Shown here: positions 1 to 12,083 of the stretch, piece after piece
How positions within the stretch are numbered: the first letter of the stretch is position 1
Layout: every line of letters begins with the position of its first letter
NCBI GenBank assembly: GCA_037178855.1
Contig: JASJZC010000005.1
Location: forward strand, 3,596,001 to 3,660,000
From: Oscheius sp. JU75
Lineage: Eukaryota; Nematoda; Chromadorea; Rhabditida; Rhabditidae
Direction of reading: 5' to 3'
Length of the DNA: 64,000 nucleotides
The notes under the pieces: model-generated
The model's input: the letters and a program-made list of their open reading frames with translations, nothing else
Databases searched by the model: none
What the model was told of the DNA's origin: nothing
Made by a program: the position numbers and the translations under genes

Positions 1-539
1 GAACACTCCAAGTGACTGGCACTGTGGGTCTTTGTATAGCTTCAGACCTAAGTGTATTTTTTGTCTTCGGTTTTCGTAGTTCCAGGCTTATGGTAGTTTT
101 AGTTACCATAGGCCAAACAGTCTCTCCAACGTCTTTCAGATGTTTCTGGCCAAGCTCTGACACTCTTGTTTACCGCCAGTTCCTACATATCAGCAGATCT
201 TTTCCTCCATCTTAGCCTACGTATCCGGCTAATCTCGATTTGTTGCTTCTGATCCAGATTTGTTTGATGGGATTAATCACATGTCGAAACGTAGCCGCCT
301 CGTCACATTTAGGACTGACTCAGAAAGTCTTAATGGACAACTTTTCCAAGCACATGTGGCGGATGTTTTGATCAGGAAGGAAGCGGACGGAAACATTTTC
401 ATTACTCCGGAGAACGCCTTCTATTCTTAAACATCCGGTCAAAGAACAGAAGCTTGAGCGTTTATTATGACCGGGAAAGTTTGAAATGCGTAACCCGCAG
501 AACATTAAAAGCTAAGTAACGATAACAATATTAAGCAAA
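1..539. other. Intergenic, no supported gene
   Basis: Sequence 3' of the minus-strand module protein A. Only short open frames occur (for example 320-505 on the minus strand, 61 codons), with no recognisable domain and no convincing splice pattern. It may hold the end of a gene that starts outside the window, but I cannot support one. Confidence 0.5.
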
Positions 540-3149
540 TCATCCATTGTACACTCTATTGGCAAAGGCGTGATAGAGACGACGATTCTTCTCTTCGATA
601 AGTCGACTGAGAGCCGGATCCTCGAGTATCAGCAGGGAGATTTCCCTCAGACTCTTCTGAATAAGACTTTTTCAAAGAGGCAGATATTCATACTCACTCC
701 AGCATACTGAGAAGCGTTGAAAGGAACTGAATGAGCTTTTTGGCCAACTGCAGCTGTCGAGGGAAGCTCCATTTCCAGTTCGTGGTCACTGTCTCCTACC
801 GATGAGGCAGTACTGCTTGAGACCATTTGAACTGGTCTCGGTGCCTCCGTGCTGAATGCTCTCACACCTCCCATTTCGTCCTCGTCATCACTACTGTACA
901 TACCGTCGTCGTCATTTCTTGGCATCAAATGCATTAGGTCAGCAAATTTAGGTTTCAATGGAGGAAGAACCGCAGTTGCAGCTGTAGAGGAAGACTGTGT
1001 CTGAACATCGTCTGTGAGGTACTTTGTCCAGAAACTTACAGTTCTCTTAGGAATGAACCCAGGAGGTGGGGTAACTCTTCGAACCAAAGGAGCCGAGTCT
1101 CTTCGAAGAAGCCCGTCAATCTTCGCATCAGAGGAACTAGTCTTCAAGATCTGTACATGAAAGTTTTACAGCAGTCTCTCACCTGCTTCGGTGACCGAGA
1201 AGTGTCTAAACTGTTGCTCTTTGAGATTGAGAATCGACACCGACTTTCTTTGGTATCCCTGATTAGAACTACCCACGTATCAAAAGGACTGAAAGACTCT
1301 GATATATCATAATTATGTCGACTTACAGAGGTCCGTCGATGTCGATTATTCTGTCGAAGTCGGACACGTATCCAAAGTCCTCGCTGAAGTAAACCGGATT
1401 ACCGAGATAGTCGTCGTCTTCTTGGGAGATGCAGTTGATGTAAATCTGGGGAAAATAGTCACTGTGGGATAGACGAACCTACCTCGAGTGAATTGGTCTT
1501 CTCGTTGAATCTTGTCGAACATACACTGTCAATCAGTTTGGGATTAAGGATCCAAAAACGGTCATTTTCTTTGCGGTACTGTGAAAACTTGATCCATTTT
1601 CCAAGAAGCTTGGACTCTGGTCTAAGCAAAGTATCTTACAGAAACCCTGAAAACACTTACATCAGTTTCGTGTACATCAGTAGATCCTTGTCAAACTCCG
1701 AACACCAGACGTAGCTTCTTCCATCGGGCATCACATCCATGATCAGACCATTATACTCTTTTTCTTTTTCCACCTAAAATTTTAGAATTGACTGTGACTG
1801 GAGGATGAACCAACGTTAAGATCCAAATACTCCACTTTCACTTCGATGCTACTCTTGAAGTTGTTCGGAGATAACTTTAGGGAGTACTGCTCTCTGAGCA
1901 TGGGAATGATCCACCAAGTTTTGGGGCTGAAGAAAATTGTTGAAGTAAAGAGGAGGACTAATTACAATGTATGGTTTTGATTTTCTGGTCTCTTTAGAAG
2001 TTGGTCGGTGTCAATAACCAGTCCAGCGTCTGTTTTCAACAATGCACATCCGTTCTTCTCACCGGAAGCCTCGCATCTCATCTCCACCTGACATTTATTG
2101 ATTATCACAAACAGAATTCTCTCACTTCAACGACATTCTCCTTTACTCTTGTTGGAAAGACGTCCTCTCTGATTTCAACCTTTCCGTCGACACGAAGACT
2201 GCCATCAGCGGATTCTTGGACTGAATCGAAGGAGAACCATCTTCCCAAGAAATCGGTATTGGAAATCGATCTGCGAAAGAGGTTATCCAAAAAAGTTACC
2301 ATTCACTCACATTAGCCTTGAACCGAGTCTCAGCTCGTTCGAATAATCAGGACTCCATGCTGAGTATGAAAAGCCATTGAAGGCCAGCAACAATCCAGAT
2401 GTTGATTTTTTGACTACTCGCGTGTCCAACCCTTTCTAAAACTCTTTTTACAAATCAGAAAAGATCATGAGTACCGCATCGACAAAGGAGAGAAACTTGG
2501 TGCAGACAAATCCATGGATTTTCTCCTTGACAAGACGCTTAGCTACGATTTCCAACAGGAGAGGACGACCCGAGTGAGCGGCAGATTCGGGTATGTGTTT
2601 AAAGTTGTCATGTATTTCACCTGAATAGTAGTTTTCCAATTAAGTCAATCGGAGACCGTACCAAAGAGCTCATTGTAGAACAAATTGTAGTTTTCCCGTT
2701 TTTGGAAGCGTGCTATCAGGTGAACCTCAAACGAATATCTTAAAGACTATTTTGCTATTCATTTACCACAGCTCCGATCGAATCACTTGTTATTTCACGA
2801 ACTGTCGAATGTGTCTCCAATCGTCGGTAGTCGAGCACAATGTGTCGAGAGTTCTGTCCCTCGCGAGCATACTGATTGTATCTGAAAAATCGACCCGACT
2901 ACCGTCTGCGTAAGACCTCACTTGACTATGACTTCTAAGAGATCTCCAACTTTTAGGGCGTCTTTTTTCTTTTGGTCCAGATTGAGAGTAATGGCCGAAA
3001 TTCCCGAGTGAAAGATGTGAACGAAGTACTGAAGTTTGTGCTTGGCATTCACAATCCCCTTCAAGTAGGGTGACGGCACAGACGACTAAAATACCAAAGA
3101 GATTAGACCACATGGTGTTTACCTCTGGTTCGTAGTATGGCTGTTCCAT
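540..3149 (-). CDS. Tandem-repeat module protein A (unknown family)
   Basis: Multi-exon minus-strand gene of about 680 codons; the roughly 14 introns are about 32-60 nt with GT and AG ends. I do not recognise the family. The protein starts MEQPYYEPE, then has an N-terminal block with KGIVNAKHKLQYFVHIF that matches the start of protein B, followed by copies of a repeated module whose landmarks are a segment ending in L-I, then LGKW/LGRW plus an aromatic-rich strand (near 2240 and 1600), then V-x-P-T-R-V-x-x-N and a strand ending WVV. A low-complexity acidic and serine-rich segment (about 740-1130) precedes a short conserved tail, KSLREISLLILEDPALSRL. The tail and the module are shared with the gene just upstream on the same strand, whose stop codon is 125 bp from this ATG, so the two are tandem duplicates and may be co-transcribed. 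Repeating beta-rich spacing suggests a small-barrel fold, but that is inference. The ATG at 3149 was chosen because it opens the frame that joins exon 2. Confidence 0.72.
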
Positions 3150-3273
3150 CTTTTCATTGGCCTTTGAAGCTTTCGTAAACAAAGAAACATAGAAGAGAGA
3201 TGTAATAAGAGATTAGACTCTGTTCAATAGAGAAAAGACTGGGGCGTTTTCGACTTCATTTGGGGCGATAAAT

Positions 3274-6200
3274 CTATGAAATCGAATGCCTAGCATGGGA
3301 AGTGGCTCTCTCGAAAGCGTTGAACAGCCCAGGGTTCATCTGAATTAACTTATTTGTAACGACAGCGAAAGAGGTACCTGCTGGAACGCGTTAACCAGGT
3401 CCGGATCTTCGAGTATGTCCTCACAGAGAGCACTCAACGACTTCTAAAGACGAATCTCAATGTTGGTATGAAAAAGAGAACATACCTGGTCGTACGAGAG
3501 ATCTTCCTCCCCAGCTTTTCTTTCAAATGGACTTGATCGAATCGAAGCCTGAAAAAGGATTGTAATCCAATACAAACAGAAAAATACCGTGTCGATACTG
3601 TCTCTCTTTGTAACTAGATACTGGGGTGTACTTTGACGTGTCATTGGGTTTGACTGAGATATTGAAGCGGACCGTCTTCCTTCGGAGCTCATAGCGGTCC
3701 CATCGCATTGAGTCTGAATGGAGCTCCAGTTATGATCAGAACATTTGACTTACTCTCTGCTGGTCGTAATGAGTGACGGTAGGGGTCGGCTCGTCTTCAG
3801 GCTGTTCCTAAACTAATCCTAAATTAATGCCCCCGGAGATCACAAACCTCGTCGCTGTCGTATAGCCACTCTACATCCTCAAACCTGTCTTCAGTTCTTT
3901 GGACTTCTGGCTCTGCTCTTTGTAGATGGTTTGGCGGCTTTGAAAATATTTCACGCAGGTTGTTATTGGGGCTAATCTTCCATCTCGGCATTCCGGCTTT
4001 GTCCTTGACATACGTAATCCAGCATTTGAAAGGGCTGAACAGTTTCCTTTATTAGCGTGGGGGTTTTCACTATGATACTTTCTTTGAAAAAATGTGCACT
4101 TACTATGATACGTTCTTTGAAAAAATGTGCATACTGTCCAGAACTGTGCCAGCTTCTCCCTCAAAAACCATTCCTTCATGATCTTGTCTGGCGAGCGAGT
4201 AGATTTCGACGCAAATCTAAATAGTTCAATTTATTCGCTATACCACTATCCATACTTCGGGTGTCTGGTTGTACAGCCTCGTCGGATATACATCTTCTTC
4301 CAACAATACAGGGTCATCCGCACATACGTATCCTTGTCTTGAAGATTCGATGATTGAGAACTCTACCCATTTCCCCAGTACTTTCGTGGTGTTTCCTCTG
4401 AACTTTACGTTATCGTAACTAGACAAAAATGTTACATGAGATTCTTTTGAAGGATCGTGTTTCTAGGAAGCTGGGTACACAGAATCCAGCAGAGGCCATC
4501 TTTTTCGTTAACGATGATTCCTTTGAAACGGGTTGTTTCGTTCTAGGAAAAGAATTCGCTTATGAACTCTGAAATGGTACTCACCGGCTCTGACAAGAGA
4601 ACGGTAGAAGAGATAGATCTGATCATCCAGCGAGATCGATGTAGCTCATTTCTATGTTCGATAACCCAGACAGTTACCGGTCTGAAACAAACATCTCTAG
4701 ATGTTTTCAGTCATCTTACAAAGACAATCGATCCAGCTTGTTGTCACAATCCACAACAGTTCCTAGTTCATCAGTCCAAAAGGCATTTTTGCCGTCGGAC
4801 TCCTTATCTTCCTGTGAAATGAGCTTCACTTCGAGCTGGATGATATACTTGAGCTTTTTTCGCAGTACAACTTACCTCGACAATATTCGCGACAACTCTC
4901 GTTTTGACCAGAGGTTCTTGAAGAGGATCAACCGGACCTCTGATTCGAAGTTTGCTCGGTAGACCAGTTGGTGGAGGAAAGGTTATCCACTTCCCCAGAG
5001 GGTCTTTCAAGTTATTACTTAAGAAGAGACGTAGAAAGGAACTCAAAAATGACCTACATTAGCTCAATTCCACCAAGAAGATCTCTTTCAAAATCCTTGC
5101 ACGAGGCGAAGAAAACGCCTCCCATTACAGTAGTGATACAGCCAATGTGGTCAAGGGACGTCTAAAATGGCTTACTGTTTTAATGCGGATGACAAAACTT
5201 ACATTGGTTAGAGGTCTAAAAGAATTGAAATTGTTCTCGTAGGATAACTTCCAACGTGAACGATACTGTCCCTCTCTTTCTTTGTGCTTCACAACCCATA
5301 ATTTGGACGGTCTGCAACATTCTAATGAGAAACCATATCATGGAACTCACAGCTGTATATGTCCAATTCTTCTGATAATGGGTTCTCCTATAACAACAAC
5401 GTCTCCGACCTCCTCCGAACAAAGAACTTGGCTTCCGTCAGACTCGTTTTGCCCGTAGTGCGTGCAGGTCACTTCCAGCTAAAATACCATACGAGAATAC
5501 ACTGATCGTGGATGTCCTCACCTCGGGGACATTGTGTCTCACCCTCGTGTTGATCAAATCATTTTCCAATAGAGCAATTTGTCCTCTGATTTGGGCTTTA
5601 CTTCCAGTTTTTATCGGTTCTGGAAATGAAACCCATTTTCCAATAGGATCTTTGATATCTTTGCTGAAATTACAAAGTTAACATAACTCGGTGCAATTTA
5701 CATCAGATCAATATCGGCAATGACATCCACGAGAACATCTTTACAATATATCCAGCACGTTTCGCTGTTGGCTGTGAGGATACAACCTTCGTATCTCTGC
5801 AAATAGACAAGTAGAACAATAACTGAACTAAGACCTACAGAACTTTGCTTATTTGTAGACAGGTCCGGTGACTCTTTCTCTCTGGAAACACGCCAAAGAC
5901 ATGACGGGTGATTCAGCTCAGGTTCGAGCCAAAGAGAACATGGACTGAAAGTAATGTGAATACGAGTTGAGAACAATACCTACAAGTTTCTCTCACTCGT
6001 GTCAAGGATATGGAAAGTATCAACCATGTTCCCGGCACCTTTAGTGGTATAGATTTGCACGCCATTCTCCATACGCAACGGCTCACAATCGAGCCGAACC
6101 TGAAAAAAGTATGAGTAACTGTCAGGTCTTGTATTACATTGACTATGTCCCCGATGACAGCAACACCACTGTGTTGTACGGATGACAATTTTGGTTTCAG

Positions 6201-7068
6201 CAGTTCGATACTACCATCAGGCATTCGGTGAGTCTCCTCGAAAGAAATCCACTTGCCCAGCCAATTCTCGTGAGCGACTCTGCAACATTATTTAGAAACC
6301 AGACCTTCAGAACTTACAATAATTCCTTTCGAATTTTTAACTCTTCAGTTTTTCCAGGGCTCAGAGCGTAGTAATAGCTTCCGCTCACGCGGCGAATCAG
6401 AGCTTCATGTGAATCCCTGGTTCGTGTTCCGACTGATTCATCTGTCTAAAAGTGGGAATTAAACAGCGAAGAAGACGAAGGAACTCACGATATCATTTCC
6501 TTTATGCTGACCATAGTAGTGCACAATTTTCAAATAACACTTGGTTTGGTCATCTTCGCATTTTTTAGCTAATAGGTCGACAACAATAGTCTTTTCCTGG
6601 CGACTAATATGATCAGGTACTTTGTGGTCTGTGTCAAAAGCATTACCTAAATATAGTCTTTACGTTTTTTCAGAAAGATCTTACCGATATAACGATCGTA
6701 GAACAACGATCTCCCCTGTCTATCAATTGATGGATCCATCAGAGCCTTCAGAAACAACCCTTTAACATCCAAAAGACTCGGTGGTCGGGAAGTGACGAAT
6801 ACTTCCTCAGCATTGTGTTGGCTGGAGAAGTTCGAATTGAAAGCTGCTCTACGTCTGAACATAGATCCAAAGTGAAAAAATCTGAGCGGTGCAACCTTAT
6901 TTTCATGCGGACTGTTTGCCCCATATGCAGGTCCTCTCTATCCCTGATCGTCACCGAGATTCCGTGGCGAAAGATGAAGGCAAACTTCAAATTGCAATGT
7001 TGCCCATTGATAACCCCCTGTTCCCAGCCTGATAGTTCTGCTGAGTGCGGGTCCCATTGGATGGCCAT
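3274..7068 (-). CDS. Tandem-repeat module protein B (unknown family)
   Basis: Multi-exon minus-strand gene of about 970 codons with around 20 introns, nearly all 37-45 nt. It carries an N-terminal block (GVINGQHCNLKFAFIFRHG) paralogous to protein A and then about four to five copies of one ~150-residue module. Each copy runs: G-C/I-I plus a W/F-x-x-C strand, an acidic stretch ending D/E-L-I, K-D-P-L/I-GKW-I/V-x-F, a variable loop, N-T-R-V/K-T-R-V plus N-x-V-E-L-E-V, E-S-D-G, G-x-V-V-D, then P-x-x-x-W-V-V/I-x-H-K/R and R-S-R-W (LGKW/IGKW near 6257, 5636, 4992 and 4372). Intron positions and phases are the same in each copy, so the module grew by exon-set duplication. The tail KSLSALCEDILEDPDLVNAF matches that of protein A. 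No known domain was recognised. The ATG at 7068 lies just after an acceptor-like TTTCAG; an upstream exon is possible. Confidence 0.72.
4069..4134. repeat. 33-bp tandem duplication across a splice donor
   Basis: Two adjacent 33-bp units (4069-4101 and 4102-4134) that differ at only a few positions. On the minus strand the upstream unit supplies the end of a protein B exon, and its GTAAGT donor lies at the unit junction (4103 to 4098). The second unit lies in the intron, making it 69 nt rather than the usual ~40 nt. Confidence 0.85.
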
Positions 7069-7229
7069 ATCCAAAGTTTGATTAACTGAAAGAACTGCCA
7101 GTTGAGCACGAAAAGCGTTTGCTATAGCGGGTGAGTAAACTCAGAAAAAAAAAGCAGGGTTTAAATGCCGTTTGCGCAAAATCGCTTGTTCCCACATTTT
7201 CGGTGCGGCGTCTCAAAACAACAGCTGTA

Positions 7230-7848
7230 TCATATGAACACGCCATATGAACTGGCACTGTCTTGCCAAGCTACAACAAACTCCCCATCTTCGTAATCAC
7301 CGGCATGACCAGTGGCCACGAAATTGGGGTTGTCATCCACGAGAATGAGCACGACTTCATTGTCGCAACGTGAGTCAAGTTGTCCAATAGAAATCAAGTT
7401 TTTTTTAGCAGGAAACTCGAACACAACGTGGCCAAGAACAGATGCCCTCCCGTTTGGGGTCTTGGCCTTTGGCTGTGTCTCATCTTCGACCAGAATCGTC
7501 ACGTCGACTGACGACCGAATACGGTCTAGAAGGAGCTGTCCAAAATGGACAGGTGAAGGTGAGTTCAAAATTGATAGTTTTTTTTGCACACCACTTTTAC
7601 AGCTTTTGAGGATCTTAGCCCTGGCCTGTTCCAATTGAAGGGATAGATCTGAACGGTCAACTCTAAGAACTTCGGCTGCATCCCTTTCATCAAGGGCAGC
7701 GACGGGGAAATGTACGCCGAGCAGAAAAAAGGCCGTCTTGTCATCCGTCGTACCACCAGAGCTGAGAAGATGTTTTTCACCACTATTCTTACTACCATAA
7801 AAAGCGGCAACTCTTAGTCCTGCTTGATCATTTCGATCTGAAGCTGAA
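7230..7848 (-). CDS. Unassigned protein, C-terminal exon(s)
   Basis: An open minus-strand frame of about 206 codons runs from an acceptor-like position near 7848 to a TGA at 7230, far longer than chance at this base composition, and its composition is protein-like. Segments include KTAFFLLGVHFP, QLEQARAKILKSC, SSVDVTILVEDE and NEVVLILVDDNPNF. I do not recognise a family. The start is missing: upstream exons probably lie within 7850-8140, where minus-strand stretches such as VDIDPRKGYRIDTQSRTAVY and a Walker-A-like APVRKGKST are open, but I could not join them with good splice sites. The stop is about 160 bp downstream (in the sense of this gene) of nothing obvious and 160 bp before the ATG of module protein B on the same strand. 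Confidence 0.45.
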
Positions 7849-8149
7849 CTGTCAATCCGTCAATTGGTCTTTGTCTGTTTCTTTTTATGGTCTGTTTATC
7901 TACCAGCCCCAGAGAATAAACAGCTGTTCTCGATTGTGTATCGATTCGATATCCCTTGCGAGGGTCAATATCAACAAATGTTCTTCTTTCACTGCTTTTT
8001 CAGACAATGCCGTCCAAACCATCGATCTCGTATCTGGCGAGACAAAAAAAATCTTCAAACAACTCTGTCGCTTTTCCCAAGATCAGAGTAGATTTTCCTT
8101 TCCTAACAGGAGCCAATGACACCAAGATATGAACAAGAAACATCTGGAT

Positions 8150-9243
8150 ACAGTGAAACTGACAGAAGATTCTGGTAGACTAAGGCTGTTGCTATAATGT
8201 CGTCTCTTTGTGGCGATTTTTCATGGCTGCAGGCGGTAAAGCACTGTAAGCTGTTATGTCTTCTGTTTTGGTAGATCAGGTCTATGCTAGTTTTGATGAG
8301 TACAGGTTACATTCCGGAAAGACGATCCTTGCCCCTTGTCCTGTTTGCTAGAGACTCACACCATCGACAACCTAACTTTACAAAACTATTGATGTTCATT
8401 TTAAGAACTTGTAAGTAGAACCTTATCTTCCATTCAAAACTGGGAGATAGAACTATAAGCCCCTTTCAAAAATAAGACGGACGTCTAGTCAGCATACCCA
8501 ATCTCCCTGAAAACCGAGCATCCAGTAAATCCCACTATCTAAAGCGCGACGGCTTCTGTGGCGGACTCTGTTTATTTGTTTGTTTGTTTGTCTCAATAAA
8601 CACATCTTTCAGTGCGTCGGCTCTCTCTCTCTCTCTATGGAAATAGTTAGACCTAGCCAGAGTGTGGAAAAATGACTAACAGACTACAGAAAAGGAACAA
8701 CTCCAGACATCAGCTCATTTCTCCTCGATGGGGAAGTCTCTTGGGAAAGTGGTCTCCCCTCATAAAGTATCCAGCCAATCACTTACAGTCCCTATCTCTT
8801 TGTTCTCTTAGCTTTTTTTTTAAGAATACTAGTGAGCACAGAACATTGTGAGCCAATCAGAGACAGTTTCGTCTTCTACGCCACGGTTACTGCACGCTGT
8901 TTACAGAAAAGCGCGAGCAGCTCAGCAAGGCTCCAACTGGTCGCTCTCCTTTCAACTTTCTTTTTTAAAGCCGAACAACTGGCTTGTTTTATTTTATGAC
9001 TCTCTTGAAATTTCCGTGTATGTAATCTGCGTGCTAATCAGTGACCCTGCATAGACGTCAACCTGTCCTCGGCCGTCGTGGCAAAAAGTTTGCACAGCTT
9101 GTCTCCAGTGTGCTACGTGGACTTTTGTACCGAATTGAGTGCAAGAAAAGCAGTTTGAATCGTTGTCGCACTTACAGTTTTTCTTTGTTTTCACTTTCTT
9201 CACCTATCATTTTTATTTGTTTTTGTTGCAGGAAACTTTGGGA
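8150..9243. other. Intergenic / 5' region of SPP with simple repeats
   Basis: No convincing coding exon. It contains a short TTTG-type run (about 8572-8591) and a CT run (about 8621-8636). The end of the stretch, at about 9214-9236, is pyrimidine-rich and ends in an acceptor-like TTGCAG just before the SPP ATG, so a 5' UTR intron or a trans-splice site is likely there. Confidence 0.5.
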
Positions 9244-10984
9244 ATGGCAGAACCGGTGACGGTGGAGCCTATTTTGGAAGGCAATGCATCCGGAAACATC
9301 ACGTTCACCTTTGAAGAACAGGTCATTTTTTTCTTACCTTTGTAAACGCAATATTTAGGCGACCGCTTCAGTGGCTCTGTATTCTATGTCTCTTTTGTGC
9401 ATTGTGTTAGGAGCTCTGCGATCTCTTCACTATGTCAAGAAACATATACTGAAGAAACGTCTTATCGAGGTAATTTTACACTTACATCCATTCATTGTTT
9501 GAGTTCAGACGTCAGTCACTGTTTCCGAGGCCAAGAGCTTCCCACTATCTGCCTCAGCTGTTCTTTTCGGACTTTACCTCTTCTTCAAGTGTGTTTATCA
9601 AATAATAAAAAACATATACATTTAGGCCTGACGGTCGTCAATGGCTTTGCGGATTCATCGGTACCTATGTTGGACCCCACGTACCCAGAGTCTCTGAGAT
9701 TGTCAACAAGACGTTATTGCCGACTGACAAAACTTCGACCGAGCCCAGCTTTTTGACAAAAACGTTAGCAAATCGTTCAGAAAAGAATACTTCTTGTTTA
9801 GATTGGAAGCAAAGCTTCCAACTCCGGTCTTTGAGTACTACAACAGCGGCTTGGACTATGTTACTTCGATCAAGAAGGAAACTGTCATGTACGGACTTCT
9901 CCTCCTCCTCTGCTTTGAAGGTTTGTGCTATTTTCTAGGTTCAATGCATTTCTTTTCAAGGATGCGTTGCTCTCGCCGCCATTCTGAAGCCACTCTTTCA
10001 AGCCATCTTGCGCCGAATTCCCGTTGGAGATCACTGGCCTCGTCGTAACGTTCCCACTCTAATCGCAATCAAAAAAGGAAAGAAGGAGATGGATGAAGGT
10101 GACATCGAAGAGGCCACGAAGAAAGATAGCGTATGTTTTCGTTGTTTTCTTTAGAAGTCTGTCTATTTTAGGAGTATCTGTTGAAAATCGAGTTCGATAC
10201 CCACGATGTGATCGCCATTCTCGTCTGTCTTTCGGTTGGAATTTCTCATATCTACAAACGTCACTGGATCACCAACAATATTCTCGGAGTGGCCTTTTCC
10301 ATCTATGGAATTGAAAATCTTCATCTCAGCAGCTTCAAGGTAGTCTTATTGATTGAAAATTTCAACCAAAAGCCTTTAGGCAGGAACATGGTTGTTGGCC
10401 GGACTCTTCATCTACGACATCTTCTGGGTTTTCGCCACTGATGTGATGACCAGTGTTGCCAAAGGAATCGACGCCCCTATTCTCCTCCAATTCCCTCAAG
10501 ATATCTACCGCAATGGATGGAAAGATGCCACCAAGTATTCCATGCTTGGTTCGTTGCAAATTTATTTATTTAGTATTGATGTATCTTTCAGGTCTCGGAG
10601 ACATTGTCATTCCTGGAGTTTTTATTGCCCTGTTAAAGAGATTCGACGAGCGAATCGTTGGAAAGAAGGATGCGAAAAAAGGCGAATCTCTTCCCGGTAG
10701 ATACTATTTCCCAGTCACCTGTTTCGCCTATGCTCTTGGACTTTTAATCACAATGGCTGTTATGCATCATTTCAAGGTATTTCACGCTGTTTAGAAAGTA
10801 AAAACTCGTTTAGGCTGCCCAACCGGCTCTTTTGTATCTCGTGCCCTGCTGCCTCTTTATTCCTCTTCTTTTGGCCGTTATTCGTGGAGAAGTCAGCGAA
10901 CTGTGGAACTATTGCGAGGAGCATCTTATCGAGAAGAAGGACGACCACAAGAAGAAGGCTGATTCTGCTAAGAAGAACAACTAG
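9244..10984 (+). CDS. HM13/SPP-like: Signal peptide peptidase (intramembrane aspartyl protease)
   Basis: Encodes a polytopic endoplasmic-reticulum protease that cleaves leftover signal peptides inside the membrane. The spliced product is about 464 residues over about nine exons, with introns around 37-45 nt. All three family signatures are present: the YD catalytic motif in GLFIYDIFWVF, the GLGD catalytic motif in MLGLGDIVIPGVF, and the QPALLYLVP motif near the C-terminus (about 10815-10850). The first exon has NAS and NIT glycosylation sequons ahead of the first membrane segment, as in animal SPPs. The protein ends KKNN, a KKxx-type ER retrieval signal. The ATG at 9244 was chosen because it directly follows an acceptor-like TTGCAG and gives a normal N-terminus. 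SPPL paralogues are less likely given the KKxx tail and short N-terminus. Confidence 0.93.
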
Positions 10985-11184
10985 ACAAGTTGCCATTATA
11001 TGCCTGCCTGTCTCTCTCCTATCCCATGTCCAAGTTAGTCACATTTGCTTCCACTTTCCGGGTCTCTTCCTGATAATTTCTCTGTGCGTGTGTGTCTCTT
11101 TTCAACTTTTTATTAATTATTTGTTTATTTATACATAAAGTGTTTATTTCAAAAGAGAAACAACGTATCAAAGAAATCGAGTAA

Positions 11185-12018
11185 TCATAGCCTGGTGGTG
11201 CCTCCTCTGTTCCCTATCTCGAACTGATGCGACTCTTCTTTTTTGCGCTCACCCGAATGAACACATACGAAGGCCGAACCGAGAAGACTGAAAATGAAGG
11301 ACAGCACCAGAACTCCGGCAACAGCTCCTATAGAAATATGTACCGCTTTGATGTCTTCTATATGAAACCTGTACAGTAATAAGCCCAGCCGTAATGGTAT
11401 TGAAACAGATTTCCGCTAATTTTCTCGTTTTGATTCTCCCTCAACTCGTTGAAATAGGTGTAAGTTCCGAACCCGCAAAAGGCGCAAATAGCTGAAACAT
11501 TTTGGTTTTGTGACGTTTGATAGCTCACCAGCAGCCAGAAGTGAAACACTGCTGGCAAAGGCACCGAACTTGCTAAGAATGGTACAGATGGCGAAACACA
11601 AGGAGGCCAACCCACAGACGGCGGCGGTTGAAAGAAGAACAAAGGTGGTCATCTCGTATGCTAGAACAAAAAGTCAAGGGGGGCGACTTGTCTCACGTCC
11701 ATAATGTAGTTTGTAGTTGATCGGAACTTCGTTGATTGGAGCCTTTTTTCTCAGATAGCAGACCGCCTCGTTTGAATCATCTAATCCTCTTCGACTGACT
11801 CTTTATTCACATGACTCACCCGACTGTCCAGTCGTCCTTTCTGGCTGGAAGCAATACCTGAGCAATCCGTATCGTATCGTCCCTCTCATCACTTCGGTGT
11901 CTCCCACATAGCGATAGTCGGCCGAGAAGAGACACACAACCAACAAGGCTATTGCGATGAGACAAGTGATACAACTCAGCCATATAAATATTGTCCTTGA
12001 GACAGAAGAAAACGTCAT
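11185..12018 (-). CDS. Clc-like/claudin-superfamily four-pass membrane protein
   Basis: Five exons on the minus strand encode about 225 residues with four membrane segments: an N-terminal one (IFIWLSCITCLIAIALLVVC), two in the middle (about 11460-11640, including VLLSTAAVCGLASLCFAICT), and one near the C-terminus (AVAGVLVLSFIFSLLGSAFV). The large first extracellular loop has a GLLRYC sequence followed by a later cysteine, resembling the G-L-W-x-x-C signature of claudin/PMP22 proteins, although the tryptophan is replaced. Nematode Clc-like proteins are the best match in layout. The cytoplasmic tail is short and charged. The ATG at 12018 follows an acceptor-like TTTTAG; another in-frame ATG at 12054 lies upstream of that acceptor and is unlikely to be used. 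The gene is divergent from the E2 fragment 66 bp away. Confidence 0.75.
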
Positions 12019-12083
12019 CCTAAAATTGTTGTAAAATAAAAATAGAGAAAGCATTTGGAAGAGACAATCATTGGGAGAAGAGG

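Noticed and set aside
4419-4435. A 17-nt intron in module protein B (minus strand, GTAACA to CTAG)
   Set aside because: It preserves frame, but a 38-nt intron (4398-4435) with a better TTCAG acceptor also preserves it and gives exactly the seven residues before GKW seen in the sister modules.
7871-8119. Plus-strand WD40-like frame (DNAVQTIDLVSGETKK)
   Set aside because: Only a single repeat-like stretch is present, no flanking exons continue it, and the opposite strand has longer coding-like frames.
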